Below are positions 1-6,224 of a DNA stretch of 9,351 bases, in pieces (the first letter of the stretch is position 1; every line of letters begins with the position of its first letter). A model generated the notes under the pieces. The model did no database searches, was not told the DNA's origin, and saw only the letters and a program-made list of their open reading frames with translations. The translations under genes were made by a program, and so were the position numbers. The stretch spans positions 1-9,351 of the forward strand of contig PWVN01000247.1 of assembly GCA_003561835.1 (NCBI GenBank). The letters run 5' to 3'. The stretch comes from Syntrophomonadaceae bacterium. Its GTDB lineage: Bacteria > Bacillota > Dethiobacteria > PWVN01.

Positions 1-766
1 GCAAGTCCCCGATACAACCGAGGTGAAGATCGACCCGGAAACGGGGCGCCTCATCAGGGAAGGGGTCCCCAGCATCGTGAATCCCTTCGACAAGCACGCC
101 GTGGAAGCGGCCCTGCAGCTTCGGGAAGCCCACGGGGGGAAGGTTACCGTCATCACTATGGGGCTGCCCCAGGCCCAGGAAGCCTTGAGGGAATGTTTGG
201 CCATGGGAGCCGATGAGGCCATCCTGGTCAGCGACCGGCCCTTCGGGGGGGCGGACACCCTGGCTACCTCCTATACCCTGTCCCGGGCCTGCGAAAAGGT
301 GGGGGAGTATGACATGATCCTCTTCGGCAAGCAGGCCATCGACGGGGATACGGCCCAGGTGGGTCCGGGGGTGGCGGAGTACCTGAACCTGCCCCAGGTT
401 ACCTATGTGCAGAAGGTCATGGAAATAAAGGACGGAAAAATTCAGGTGGAAAGAGGGATCGAGGGGGGTTATGAGGTCATCGAGGTGGCTTTCCCCTGTG
501 TCCTGACGGTGGATAAGTCCATCAATGAACCCCGCTTCCCCACCATGATGGGTACCATGAAAGCCCATAAGAAACAAATCCCCGTCTGGGGGGTTAAAGA
601 CATAGATGCCGATGAGACGAAGATCGGTGTTGACGGTTCCGCCACCTGGGTCAAGCGGACCTTTGCGCCGGAAAGAAAAGGCCGGGGCGAGATGATCGAG
701 GCCGAGACCCCGGACGAAGCGGTCATGATCCTCATCGGCAAGCTTCGGGATGCCAAGGTAGTCTAA
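1..766 (+). CDS. etfB: Electron transfer flavoprotein subunit beta, 5'-truncated
   Basis: EtfB pairs with EtfA (next gene) to form a cytoplasmic FAD-containing heterodimer that moves electrons between NADH, ferredoxin or quinone partners and acyl-CoA dehydrogenase-type enzymes. The reading frame is open to the window edge. Its first full codons read QVPDTTEVKIDPETG, the usual EtfB N-terminus minus roughly 8-9 residues, so the GTG at 23 is an internal valine and the true start lies upstream. Visible signatures are MGADEAILVSD (203-235), GGADTLAT (about 245-268) and IDGDTAQVGP (338-367), the last being the conserved nucleotide-binding loop. The GGADT-containing segment resembles EtfB subunits of bifurcating Etfs, which hold a second FAD rather than AMP; that assignment is inferred from remembered family patterns. 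The stop at 764-766 lies 30 nt before etfA, so co-transcription is likely. An acyl-CoA dehydrogenase gene often precedes etfBA, but it is outside the window. Confidence 0.95.
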   Translation, partial: QVPDTTEVKIDPETGRLIREGVPSIVNPFDKHAVEAALQLREAHGGKVTVITMGLPQAQEALRECLAMGADEAILVSDRPFGGADTLATSYTLSRACEKVGEYDMILFGKQAIDGDTAQVGPGVAEYLNLPQVTYVQKVMEIKDGKIQVERGIEGGYEVIEVAFPCVLTVDKSINEPRFPTMMGTMKAHKKQIPVWGVKDIDADETKIGVDGSATWVKRTFAPERKGRGEMIEAETPDEAVMILIGKLRDAKVV

Positions 767-796
767 GTTATCCTGCAAAATTGGGAGGTTTAAAAT

Positions 797-1993
797 ATGA
801 GCGTATGGATTATCAAAGATGAATGCATCGGGTGTGAAGCCTGTCTTGACTCCTGCCCCTATCCCGGAGCCATTAAGATGGTGGATGGCATCGCCGTCCT
901 GACGGATAAGTGCGTCCACTGCGGCGCCTGCGTGGACACCTGCCCCAGCGACGCCATCAAGATGGACGACAAGAAGGCCGACGGGGAGGTCAATCTGGAA
1001 GACTACTCGGGGGTTTGGGTCTTTATCGAGCAGCGGGACGGGAAGGCGGCAGGCGTTGCCTATGAACTGCTGTCGGAAGGCCGCAAGCTGGCGGACAAAC
1101 TGGGGACCCACGTGGCGGGAGTCCTGTTGGGGGACAAGGTGGAACACCTGGTCAAGGAGGTCTTTGCCTACGGCGCCGACAAGTGCTACCTGGCGGACGC
1201 CCCCGTTTTCAAGAACTACCAGACGGATGCCTACACCAAGGCCATCGTGGAGATGATCCAGGAATACAAGCCGGAAGTCGTCCTCTTCGGGGCCACCAAC
1301 AACGGCCGGGACTTTGCAGCCCGGATTGCCGTCCGCATCCGCACCGGGTTGACGGCGGACTGCACGGAGCTCACCATCGACGAAAACCGGATGCTGAACC
1401 AGACCCGGCCGGCCTTCGGGGGCAACGTCATGGCCACCATCATCACCGACAAGCACCGGCCCCAGATGGCCACCGTTCGCCCCAAGGTCATGAAGAAGGG
1501 GGAACCCGACTACAGCCGCCCGGGGGAGCTCATCCGTTTTGAAAGCTCCGTGGTGGAGGAAGACCTGCACTACCAGATCCTGGACATCGTGGAGCATGCC
1601 ATCAAGACGGTGAACCTGGCGGAGGCCGATATCGTGGTCTCCGGCGGCCGGGGCATCGGCGGTCCCGAGAACTACTGCATCATCGAAGAGTTGGCGGAGG
1701 TGTTGAAGGCGGCAGCCGGGGCTTCCCGGGCCGTGGTGGATGCGGGCTGGGTCCCCCACTACCGGCAGGTGGGCCAGACGGGCAAGACGGTGGCGCCCAA
1801 GCTCTACGTGGCCTGCGGCATCTCCGGTGCCATCCAGCACCTGGCGGGGATGCAGACCTCCGACAGAATCGTGGCCATCAACAAGGATCCCGACGCCCCC
1901 ATCTTCAACGTGGCCACCTACGGCATCGTGGGAGACATCCACAAGGTGGTGCCTCTCCTGACCAAGAAGCTCAAGGAAGAGCTGAGCAAGTAG
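797..1993 (+). CDS. etfA: Electron transfer flavoprotein subunit alpha with N-terminal 2x[4Fe-4S] ferredoxin domain
   Basis: This 398-aa protein is the FAD-binding partner of EtfB. Residues 1-60 form a bacterial-type two-cluster ferredoxin domain: Cys10, 13, 16 and 20, then Cys39, 42, 45 and 49, each in CX2CX2CX3CP spacing. Residues of about 70-260 match ETF domain I. The C-terminal FAD domain carries SGGRG (282-286), DAGWVPHYRQVGQTGK (ending at 330), ACGISGAIQHLAGM (from 339) and NKDPDAPIF (from 362). Ordinary EtfA lacks the ferredoxin part; the fused form is known from anaerobes such as the Acetobacterium caffeyl-CoA reductase (CarE) and lactate dehydrogenase complexes, where the Etf bifurcates electrons involving ferredoxin. 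The ATG at 797 is supported by GGGAGG at 783-788. The partner dehydrogenase, and hence the substrate, cannot be told from this window. The gene is followed by a clear intrinsic terminator, so it ends the etf transcript. Confidence 0.96.
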   Translation: MSVWIIKDECIGCEACLDSCPYPGAIKMVDGIAVLTDKCVHCGACVDTCPSDAIKMDDKKADGEVNLEDYSGVWVFIEQRDGKAAGVAYELLSEGRKLADKLGTHVAGVLLGDKVEHLVKEVFAYGADKCYLADAPVFKNYQTDAYTKAIVEMIQEYKPEVVLFGATNNGRDFAARIAVRIRTGLTADCTELTIDENRMLNQTRPAFGGNVMATIITDKHRPQMATVRPKVMKKGEPDYSRPGELIRFESSVVEEDLHYQILDIVEHAIKTVNLAEADIVVSGGRGIGGPENYCIIEELAEVLKAAAGASRAVVDAGWVPHYRQVGQTGKTVAPKLYVACGISGAIQHLAGMQTSDRIVAINKDPDAPIFNVATYGIVGDIHKVVPLLTKKLKEELSK

Positions 1994-2037
1994 GGGGTTG
2001 GGGTTGGGAGTAGATTTGTTCAGGGCTTTAGGAATTC

Positions 2038-2078
2038 AAAAAGGGGGACCGGTTCGGATAGGCCGGCTCCCCTTTTTT
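2038..2078 (+). terminator. Rho-independent terminator of the etfBA transcript
   Basis: An A5 run and GGGGG-A-CCGG (2038-2052) pair with CCGG-CT-CCCC plus T6 (2063-2078) across a 10-nt loop. The stem is two 4-bp GC blocks separated by one G-U wobble and one A-C mismatch, extended by A-U pairs. It lies 45 nt after the etfA stop and before the next promoter. The A-run on the other side means it could also work in reverse, but no reverse-strand gene is seen. Confidence 0.88.
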
Positions 2079-2088
2079 GTTGAAATAT

Positions 2089-2117
2089 TTGACATGTGTG
2101 CAAAAGGTCCATAGAAT
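2089..2117 (+). promoter_or_regulatory. Sigma-A promoter for the RseC-family gene
   Basis: TTGACA (2089-2094) and TAGAAT (2112-2117) are separated by exactly 17 bp. This is a perfect -35 and a one-mismatch -10. It sits right after the etfA terminator and about 30 bp before the GTG start, so the downstream gene is transcribed independently of etfBA. Confidence 0.8.
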
Positions 2118-2148
2118 AGAAGAAACGACAAATCCGGGAGGTGCGGGA

Positions 2149-2601
2149 GTGGAGCAGTTTGGTGAAGTAATTTCGGTAAAGGACAAGATGGCCCTGGTCA
2201 GGGTGCGGCGCCACAGCGCCTGCCGGGACTGCGGCCGCTGCGGCATGGGGATTGCCGGGGGTGAGCCGGTGGACCCGGAGATCGAGGTTAGAAACCCCAT
2301 AGAGGCCCGGGTGGGGGAAGTGGTGAGGATCTCCATGGACCCCCGCCAGCTGCTGGCCGCCTCCTTTCTCATGTACCTGCTGCCCGTCATCGGCCTCATC
2401 CTGGGCATCGCCCTGGGGCAGTGGGCCGTCCTGGAACTGGAGCTGGCTGCGGGCCGGGGGGCGGACCTGGCAGGGCTGGGGTTCGGCCTCTTTATCATGG
2501 TCCTCATCTATGCCTTCGCCCGGCGGCGGGGCAGCAAGATGGCCGCTTCCTCCCGCTTCAAGCCGGTGGCGGTGGCGGTGGTGCAGGAGAGGGAAGAGTA
2601 G
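2149..2601 (+). CDS. SoxR-reducing system protein RseC/MucC family, membrane protein
   Basis: This 150-aa protein matches the SoxR-reducing/RseC family. In Proteobacteria the family helps reduce SoxR or modulates envelope stress; in clostridia its role is undefined. The N-terminal cytosolic part (1-65) starts MEQFGEVISVKDKMALVRV and carries the cysteine cluster SACRDCGRCGMG (Cys25, Cys28, Cys31), plausibly a metal or redox site. The phrase VRISMDPRQLLAASF leads into a first membrane segment (about 69-95); a second spans about 105-124, followed by a basic RRRG tail on the likely cytoplasmic side. The start is the GTG at 2149, chosen because GGAGG at 2137-2141 is 7 nt upstream and the family N-terminus begins here. 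A TTG at 2077 would lie inside the terminator and ahead of the promoter. Neighbouring etfBA suggests a redox context, but the separate promoter argues against one operon. Confidence 0.88.
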   Translation: MEQFGEVISVKDKMALVRVRRHSACRDCGRCGMGIAGGEPVDPEIEVRNPIEARVGEVVRISMDPRQLLAASFLMYLLPVIGLILGIALGQWAVLELELAAGRGADLAGLGFGLFIMVLIYAFARRRGSKMAASSRFKPVAVAVVQEREE

Positions 2602-2618
2602 GGCAGGCTTCTTTTTTT
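2590..2618 (+). terminator. Weak candidate terminator after the RseC-family gene
   Basis: GAAG (2593-2596) can pair with CTTC (2608-2611), extended outward by G-U pairs, followed by a run of seven T (2612-2618). The stem overlaps the stop codon and is weak. A second T7 run at 2664-2670 follows the imperfect hairpin ACGGCG/CGGCGT (2635-2658), so one or both may end this transcript. Confidence 0.3.
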
Positions 2619-2721
2619 GCGACTCATAACAGATACGGCGCTTCGCTGCAATCGGCGTCGTTGTTTTTTTACCCTTCCCGGCCCATGCCCTTGCCTGACC
2701 AGGCATAGTAGCCCGCACCCA

Positions 2722-2733
2722 TGAATATATTCA
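2722..2733. repeat. Perfect 12-bp palindrome, possible operator
   Basis: TGAATATATTCA reads identically on both strands. It is AT-rich inside a GC-rich chromosome and lies about 180 bp upstream of dapF. Such symmetry fits a dimeric regulator site, but no regulator is identifiable and chance occurrence is possible. Confidence 0.3.
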
Positions 2734-2766
2734 GACAAGACAGCCCGACAGAAGGACACCAATCCA

Positions 2767-2808
2767 AGTAAGTTTACTTTTGGGGTCAGGCCTGAAAGTA
2801 AACTTACT
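2767..2808. repeat. Perfect 14-bp inverted repeat enclosing GGGGTCAGG
   Basis: AGTAAGTTTACTTT (2767-2780) is exactly complementary to AAAGTAAACTTACT (2795-2808). The stem can extend inward by two wobble and two G-C pairs to a 6-nt loop (2785-2790). The centre contains TCAGGCCTGA, itself a palindrome. There is no T-run after it, so it is not a normal terminator. The composition differs from the flanks. It resembles the REP/MITE-like palindromes left by IS200/REP-associated tyrosine transposases, an inference from form only, since no transposase gene is present. Confidence 0.75.
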
Positions 2809-2909
2809 CAACAAAATCCGCCCTTTTGTCTTGCTTATGGAAAAGATTGGGGAGTCAGGTTGGTTTACGTTGGGGCCAGGCCTTAAGGAACAAGATTGGG
2901 GGAATTAAG

Positions 2910-3776
2910 TTGGAGTTTGTCAAGATGCACGGGCTCGGGAATGACTTTATCATCTTGGATGACCGCGGGGACTCCATCGGCCGGGAGCGGACCTCCCTGC
3001 TGGCCAGGAGCCTCTGCCCCCGGGGTTTCGGAGTGGGGGCCGATGGCCTGGTTCTGGTCAAACCTTCCCGTAAGGGGGATTTCGGCATGGCCGTCTTCAA
3101 CCGGGACGGCAGTGAAGCGGAAATGTGCGGCAACGCCATCCGCTGCCTGGCCAAATACCTCTTCGAGGAGGGCCTGACCCGCACCGATGCCCTGTACATC
3201 GAGACCCTGAAGGACGTGAAGCTTTTGCGCCTGAAGGTCGAGGCGGACCGGGTGACCCGGGTAGAGGTGGATATGGGGGAACCCGTCCTGGCGCCTTCCC
3301 AAATCCCCGTGGACCTGAAGGGGGAGCGGGTGGTGGGAGCAGAGATACAAGCCGGCGGGAAGGCCTACCGGTTCACCTCCGTCTCCATGGGAAACCCCCA
3401 CTGCGTTATCTTCGATGCGGATGACCCCGCCGGGGAGGCGGAAAGGGCCGGCCCCCTCCTGGAGGGCCACCCCCTCTTTCCCCAGCGGGCCAACGTGGAG
3501 TTTGTCCAGACCCTCAATCCCGAGGAGATCAAGGTTTGGGTATATGAGCGGGGCGTGGGTCTGACCCTGGCCTGCGGCACCGGGGCCTGCGCCGCCGCGG
3601 TGGCCGCCGTTTTAAACGGCCGCACCGGGCGCAGGGTGACGGCCCACCTGCCGGGAGGCTCCCTGGAGATTTCCTGGTCCGGGGACAACCGGGTCTTCAT
3701 GGCGGGCCCGGCCGCCTATGCCTACAGAGGGTTTATCGAGGAGGAATGGCTGGAAAATCTTACAGGAGGTGTTTGA
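2910..3776 (+). CDS. dapF: Diaminopimelate epimerase
   Basis: DapF converts LL-diaminopimelate to meso-diaminopimelate, the precursor of lysine and of peptidoglycan cross-links, in the cytoplasm without a cofactor. The 288-aa product has the family length. It begins MEFVKMHGLGNDF and contains the two-cysteine acid/base pair: Cys73 in EMCGNAIRC and Cys222 in ERGVGLTLACGTGACA. GFGVGADG (about 39-46), MGNPHCV and the conserved phrase VEFVQ are also present. The TTG at 2910 is chosen because it gives the standard N-terminus and has GGGGG 7 nt upstream at 2898-2902; this ribosome site is weak. Longer in-frame extensions translate the repeat-bearing spacer and are not family-like. The stop (3774-3776) is 2 nt before the dapL start and the dapL ribosome site lies inside dapF, indicating translational coupling with the next enzyme's substrate chain. 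Confidence 0.97.
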   Translation: MEFVKMHGLGNDFIILDDRGDSIGRERTSLLARSLCPRGFGVGADGLVLVKPSRKGDFGMAVFNRDGSEAEMCGNAIRCLAKYLFEEGLTRTDALYIETLKDVKLLRLKVEADRVTRVEVDMGEPVLAPSQIPVDLKGERVVGAEIQAGGKAYRFTSVSMGNPHCVIFDADDPAGEAERAGPLLEGHPLFPQRANVEFVQTLNPEEIKVWVYERGVGLTLACGTGACAAAVAAVLNGRTGRRVTAHLPGGSLEISWSGDNRVFMAGPAAYAYRGFIEEEWLENLTGGV

Positions 3777-3778
3777 AC

Positions 3779-4960
3779 TTGACCCAACCAGCGGAACGGA
3801 TCAACAAACTGCCGGGGTACCTCTTTGCGGAGGTTGACCGGAAGGTACGGGAAGCGGTGAGCAGGGGCGTGGATGTCATCCGCCTGGGCATTGGTGACCC
3901 GGACCAACCCACGCCGGATTTTCTTATCGCCAAAATGCAGGAAGAAGCGGCCAAACCGCGAAATCATTCTTATCCTCCCGATGACGGCCTCCCACAATTC
4001 CGGGAGGCGGTGGCCCGCTATTACGAGACCAGGCACGGCGTCTCTTTGGACCCGGAGGAAGAAGTAGCGCCCCTTCTGGGTTCCAAGGAGGGCATCGCCC
4101 ACATCAGCGCCTGCTATGTGAACCCGGGCGATGTGAATCTGGTGCCGGACCCGGCCTATCCCGTCTACGGTATCGGCACCATGTTTGCCGGGGGCCGGGC
4201 CCTGGCCATGCCCCTGAAGGAGGAGAGAGGGTTTTACCCTGATTTTGACGCCATCGACCGGGCGGATCTGAAGAAAGCAAAACTCCTCTTTTTGAATTAC
4301 CCCAACAACCCCACGGGGGCTGTGGCCACCCCGGAGTTTTTCCAGGAGGCGGTGGATTTTGCGAAAGAACATGACCTCATAATCTGCCACGATGCCGCCT
4401 ACACGGAAGTCACCTTCGACGGGGGAAGGCCCTTGAGCATCCTGGAGGCGGCGGGGGCCAAAGAGGTCTGCGTGGAGTTTGGCTCCCTGTCCAAGCCCTT
4501 CAACATGACGGGGTGGCGGCTGGGTTATGCCGTGGGGAACAGGAAAGCGGTGGGGCTTTTGCGCCGCTACAAGAGCAATATCGATTCCGGCATCTTCAAG
4601 GCCATCCAGTACACGGGTGTGGAGGCCTTCACCCATGAAGGGACACCGGCCTTCCTGGATTCTTTGCGGGCCATGTACCGGGGACGGCGGGATGTGGTGG
4701 TCAAGGAGTTGAAGGACCTGGGCTGGGACCTCCAACCCCCCCGGGGCACCTTTTACATCTGGGCCCCCGTGCCCCCGGGCCACACCTCCGAATCCTTCGT
4801 CTCCCGCGTCCTGGAGGCGGCGGGGGTGGTCCTCACCCCGGGCCGGGGTTTTGGCCTCTACGGCGAAGGCTATTTCCGCATCGCCCTGACGGTGGGGGAA
4901 GAAAGGCTTGGGGAGGCCTTCCGGCCTTTGAAAGAAGCGGGAATCGCTTACCCGTCTTAA
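3779..4960 (+). CDS. dapL: LL-diaminopimelate aminotransferase
   Basis: DapL is a PLP enzyme that makes LL-diaminopimelate directly from tetrahydrodipicolinate and glutamate, bypassing the acylated DapD/DapC/DapE route. DapF then epimerises the product. The 393-aa protein belongs to class I/II (fold type I) aminotransferases. The N-terminus INKLPGYLFAEVDRKV and GIGDPDQPTP are typical of DapL. PLP-site residues are visible: NYPNNPTG (173-180), Asp205 and Tyr208 in DAAYTEVTF, the Schiff-base Lys239 in SLSKPFNMTGWRLG, and the substrate-carboxylate Arg367 in YFRIALT. I prefer TTG 3779 as start because AGGAGGT (3764-3770) is 8 nt upstream. The ATG at 3746 lies inside dapF with a poorly spaced ribosome site and would add an atypical 11-residue extension. 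Another aminotransferase specificity is possible, but the dapF neighbour supports DapL. Confidence 0.95.
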   Translation: MTQPAERINKLPGYLFAEVDRKVREAVSRGVDVIRLGIGDPDQPTPDFLIAKMQEEAAKPRNHSYPPDDGLPQFREAVARYYETRHGVSLDPEEEVAPLLGSKEGIAHISACYVNPGDVNLVPDPAYPVYGIGTMFAGGRALAMPLKEERGFYPDFDAIDRADLKKAKLLFLNYPNNPTGAVATPEFFQEAVDFAKEHDLIICHDAAYTEVTFDGGRPLSILEAAGAKEVCVEFGSLSKPFNMTGWRLGYAVGNRKAVGLLRRYKSNIDSGIFKAIQYTGVEAFTHEGTPAFLDSLRAMYRGRRDVVVKELKDLGWDLQPPRGTFYIWAPVPPGHTSESFVSRVLEAAGVVLTPGRGFGLYGEGYFRIALTVGEERLGEAFRPLKEAGIAYPS

Positions 4961-4985
4961 CTACGCGATAGGGGATGAGAAACAG

Positions 4986-6005
4986 ATGAAGAAGTATACC
5001 GTTGCCATTGTGGGCGCCACCGGCGTGGTGGGCAGGACCTTTTTACAAGTGTTGGAGGAACGGAATTTTCCCGTGGGCCGGCTGAAAGCCCTGGCTTCCA
5101 GCCGCTCCGCCGGCAGCACCCTTCCCTTCAAGGGGGAGGAAGTTGTGGTGGAGGAAGCCCTGCCCCAGGCCTTTGACGGGGTGGATTTTGCCCTCTTCAG
5201 CGCCGGGACAGAGGTAAGCCAAAAGCTGGCCCCCGAGGCGTCCCGACGGGGGGCCCTGGCTATCGACAACAGCAATGCCTTCCGCATGGACCCCCGGGTC
5301 CCCCTGGTGGTACCGGAGGTGAACCCGGAACGGGCCCGGGAACACCGGGGCATCATCGCCAACCCCAACTGCTCCACCATCCAGATGGTGGTGGCCCTCT
5401 ACCCCCTGCACAGGGCAGCGGGTCTGGAGAGGGTGGTGGTTTCCACCTACCAGGCCGTTTCCGGGGCGGGGCAGGCGGCCATCGACGGGTTGTACCGGGA
5501 GTGCCGCCGGGTGCTGGAGGGGGAGGACCCCGAACCGGCCAACCTGCCCCACGGCGGCGCTGCGAAATATCATCAGAGCGCCTTTAACCTGGTCCCCCAG
5601 CTGGATGTCTTTGTGGAAGAGGGCTATACCAAGGAGGAGATGAAGATGGTCCGGGAGAGCCGCAAGATTTTGGGCCTACCCGATTTAAGGATTACGGCCA
5701 CAACCGTCCGGGTCCCCGTGGTCCACGGCCACTCCGAGTCCATCAATGCGGAGCTGAAAAACCCTCTCTCCCCGGAGGAGGCCCGCCGGCTGCTGGCGAA
5801 GGCCCCGGGGGTGGTGGTCCTGGACGACCCGGAGGAGCTCCTCTATCCCATGCCCGTCCTGGCGGAGGGCCGGGACGAGGTGTTTGTGGGCCGGCTGCGT
5901 CGGGACCCCTCGGTGGAGAACGGCTTGAACTTGTGGGTGGTGTCGGACAACATCCGCAAGGGGGCGGCCACCAACACGGTGCAGATCGCCGAACTGTTCC
6001 TCTAG
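4986..6005 (+). CDS. asd: Aspartate-semialdehyde dehydrogenase
   Basis: Asd reduces aspartyl phosphate to aspartate semialdehyde with NADPH, the branch point to diaminopimelate/lysine, threonine and methionine. The 339-aa product has the normal length. The N-terminal Rossmann motif is VGATGVVG (about residues 9-16). The catalytic Cys129 sits in NPNCSTIQMV, Gln156 in YQAVSGAGQ, and the active-site histidine is His249 in VRVPVVHGHSESIN; the C-terminal NLWVVSDNIRKGAA is also typical. The ATG at 4986 follows a modest ribosome site (GGGGATGAG, about 4970-4978) and is 25 nt after dapL, so it is likely co-transcribed with dapF-dapL. dapA and dapB, which often follow asd in clostridia, are absent here; the next gene is unrelated. 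No strong terminator follows, only weak hairpins in the spacer. Confidence 0.97.
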   Translation: MKKYTVAIVGATGVVGRTFLQVLEERNFPVGRLKALASSRSAGSTLPFKGEEVVVEEALPQAFDGVDFALFSAGTEVSQKLAPEASRRGALAIDNSNAFRMDPRVPLVVPEVNPERAREHRGIIANPNCSTIQMVVALYPLHRAAGLERVVVSTYQAVSGAGQAAIDGLYRECRRVLEGEDPEPANLPHGGAAKYHQSAFNLVPQLDVFVEEGYTKEEMKMVRESRKILGLPDLRITATTVRVPVVHGHSESINAELKNPLSPEEARRLLAKAPGVVVLDDPEELLYPMPVLAEGRDEVFVGRLRRDPSVENGLNLWVVSDNIRKGAATNTVQIAELFL

Positions 6006-6138
6006 CCGGGGAAGCAGCCAGGAAAGGCCCCGGGACCACAGGCAGCCGCGCCCCGCAGGGGGTAGGGCAGCAGGTCTCAAGCCAGGTCTCGAGAAGTAGT
6101 CCGTACTGTTGGCTTTTTTCTGTACTGTTGGCTTTTTC
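6006..6138 (+). other. Spacer after asd with weak hairpins and direct repeats
   Basis: CCGGGG (6006-6011) can pair with CCCCGG (6028-6033) but no T-run follows. An approximately 9-bp direct repeat, CAGGTCTC followed by A or G (6071-6078 and 6083-6090), comes next. AGCCA (6080-6084) could pair with TGGCT (6109-6113) just before TTTTTT, with a small AGTA/TACT stem in the loop. That is a poor candidate terminator for the dapF-dapL-asd transcript. No gene is seen here. Confidence 0.35.
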
Positions 6139-6139
6139 T
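6103..6139 (+). repeat. Two-copy 19-bp tandem repeat upstream of a promoter
   Basis: GTACTGTTGGCTTTTTTCT (6103-6121) is followed directly by an almost identical copy (6122-6139) lacking one T. A degenerate third unit (CTGTTAACCTTTTTC) continues to about 6152. The repeat ends just upstream of the -10 element at 6162-6167, so it may be a binding array for a regulator or a slippage product. Confidence 0.75.
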
Positions 6140-6167
6140 GTTAACCTTTTTCAACTTGTGATATAAT
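6139..6167 (+). promoter_or_regulatory. Extended -10 promoter for the 110-aa unknown gene
   Basis: TATAAT (6162-6167) is a perfect -10 preceded by TG one base upstream (6159-6160), the extended -10 motif. The -35 region at 17-bp spacing, TGTTAA (6139-6144), is poor, which the extended -10 can offset. The weak -35 abutting the tandem repeat would suit activator control, but that is inference. The gene start is about 58 bp downstream. Confidence 0.7.
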
Positions 6168-6224
6168 GGGGTTGAGAAACACAGGCCACCGGGGAGAAAA
6201 TCAGAGGAAGAGAGGTGCACGTTC

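Larger units (their letters stand above)
2602..2909. other. 308-bp intergenic region with palindromes, no gene
   Basis: I see no supportable coding sequence on either strand here. The region is less GC-rich than the flanking genes. It holds two T7 runs with weak hairpins (2590-2670), a TGCCTG/CAGGCA palindrome (2692-2705), a perfect 12-bp palindrome TGAATATATTCA (2722-2733), a 14-bp inverted repeat (2767-2808) and several TTGGGG/TCAGG-containing stretches up to the dapF start. I found no convincing -35/-10 pair for dapF. Its promoter must be weak or atypical, or transcription reads through from upstream. Confidence 0.6.

Noticed and set aside
23..766. GTG at 23 as the start of etfB
   Set aside because: The frame is open to the window edge and the upstream residues (QVPDTTE) are part of the conserved EtfB N-terminus, so the gene is truncated by the window.
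2077..2148. N-terminal extension of the RseC-family gene from TTG 2077
   Set aside because: It would begin in the etfA terminator and upstream of the consensus promoter; GTG 2149 has a proper ribosome site and the family N-terminus.
2508..2762. Reverse-strand open frame running from the spacer into the RseC-family gene as a possible transposase remnant
   Set aside because: Its basic residues suggested a DNA-binding fragment, but no transposase motif is visible and half of it is antisense to the RseC-family gene.
2826..2909. 36-codon group upstream of dapF read as coding
   Set aside because: The translated sequence is not DapF-like and covers the repeat-bearing spacer; the family N-terminus starts at 2910.
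3722..4783. Long reverse-strand open frame (353 aa) opposite dapL
   Set aside because: It lies exactly opposite a well-supported gene, is Pro/Gly/His/Arg-rich without any family motif, and is explained by GC-biased codon use on the other strand.
6006..6033. CCGGGG/CCCCGG hairpin as the asd terminator
   Set aside because: It has a 16-nt loop and no following T-run.
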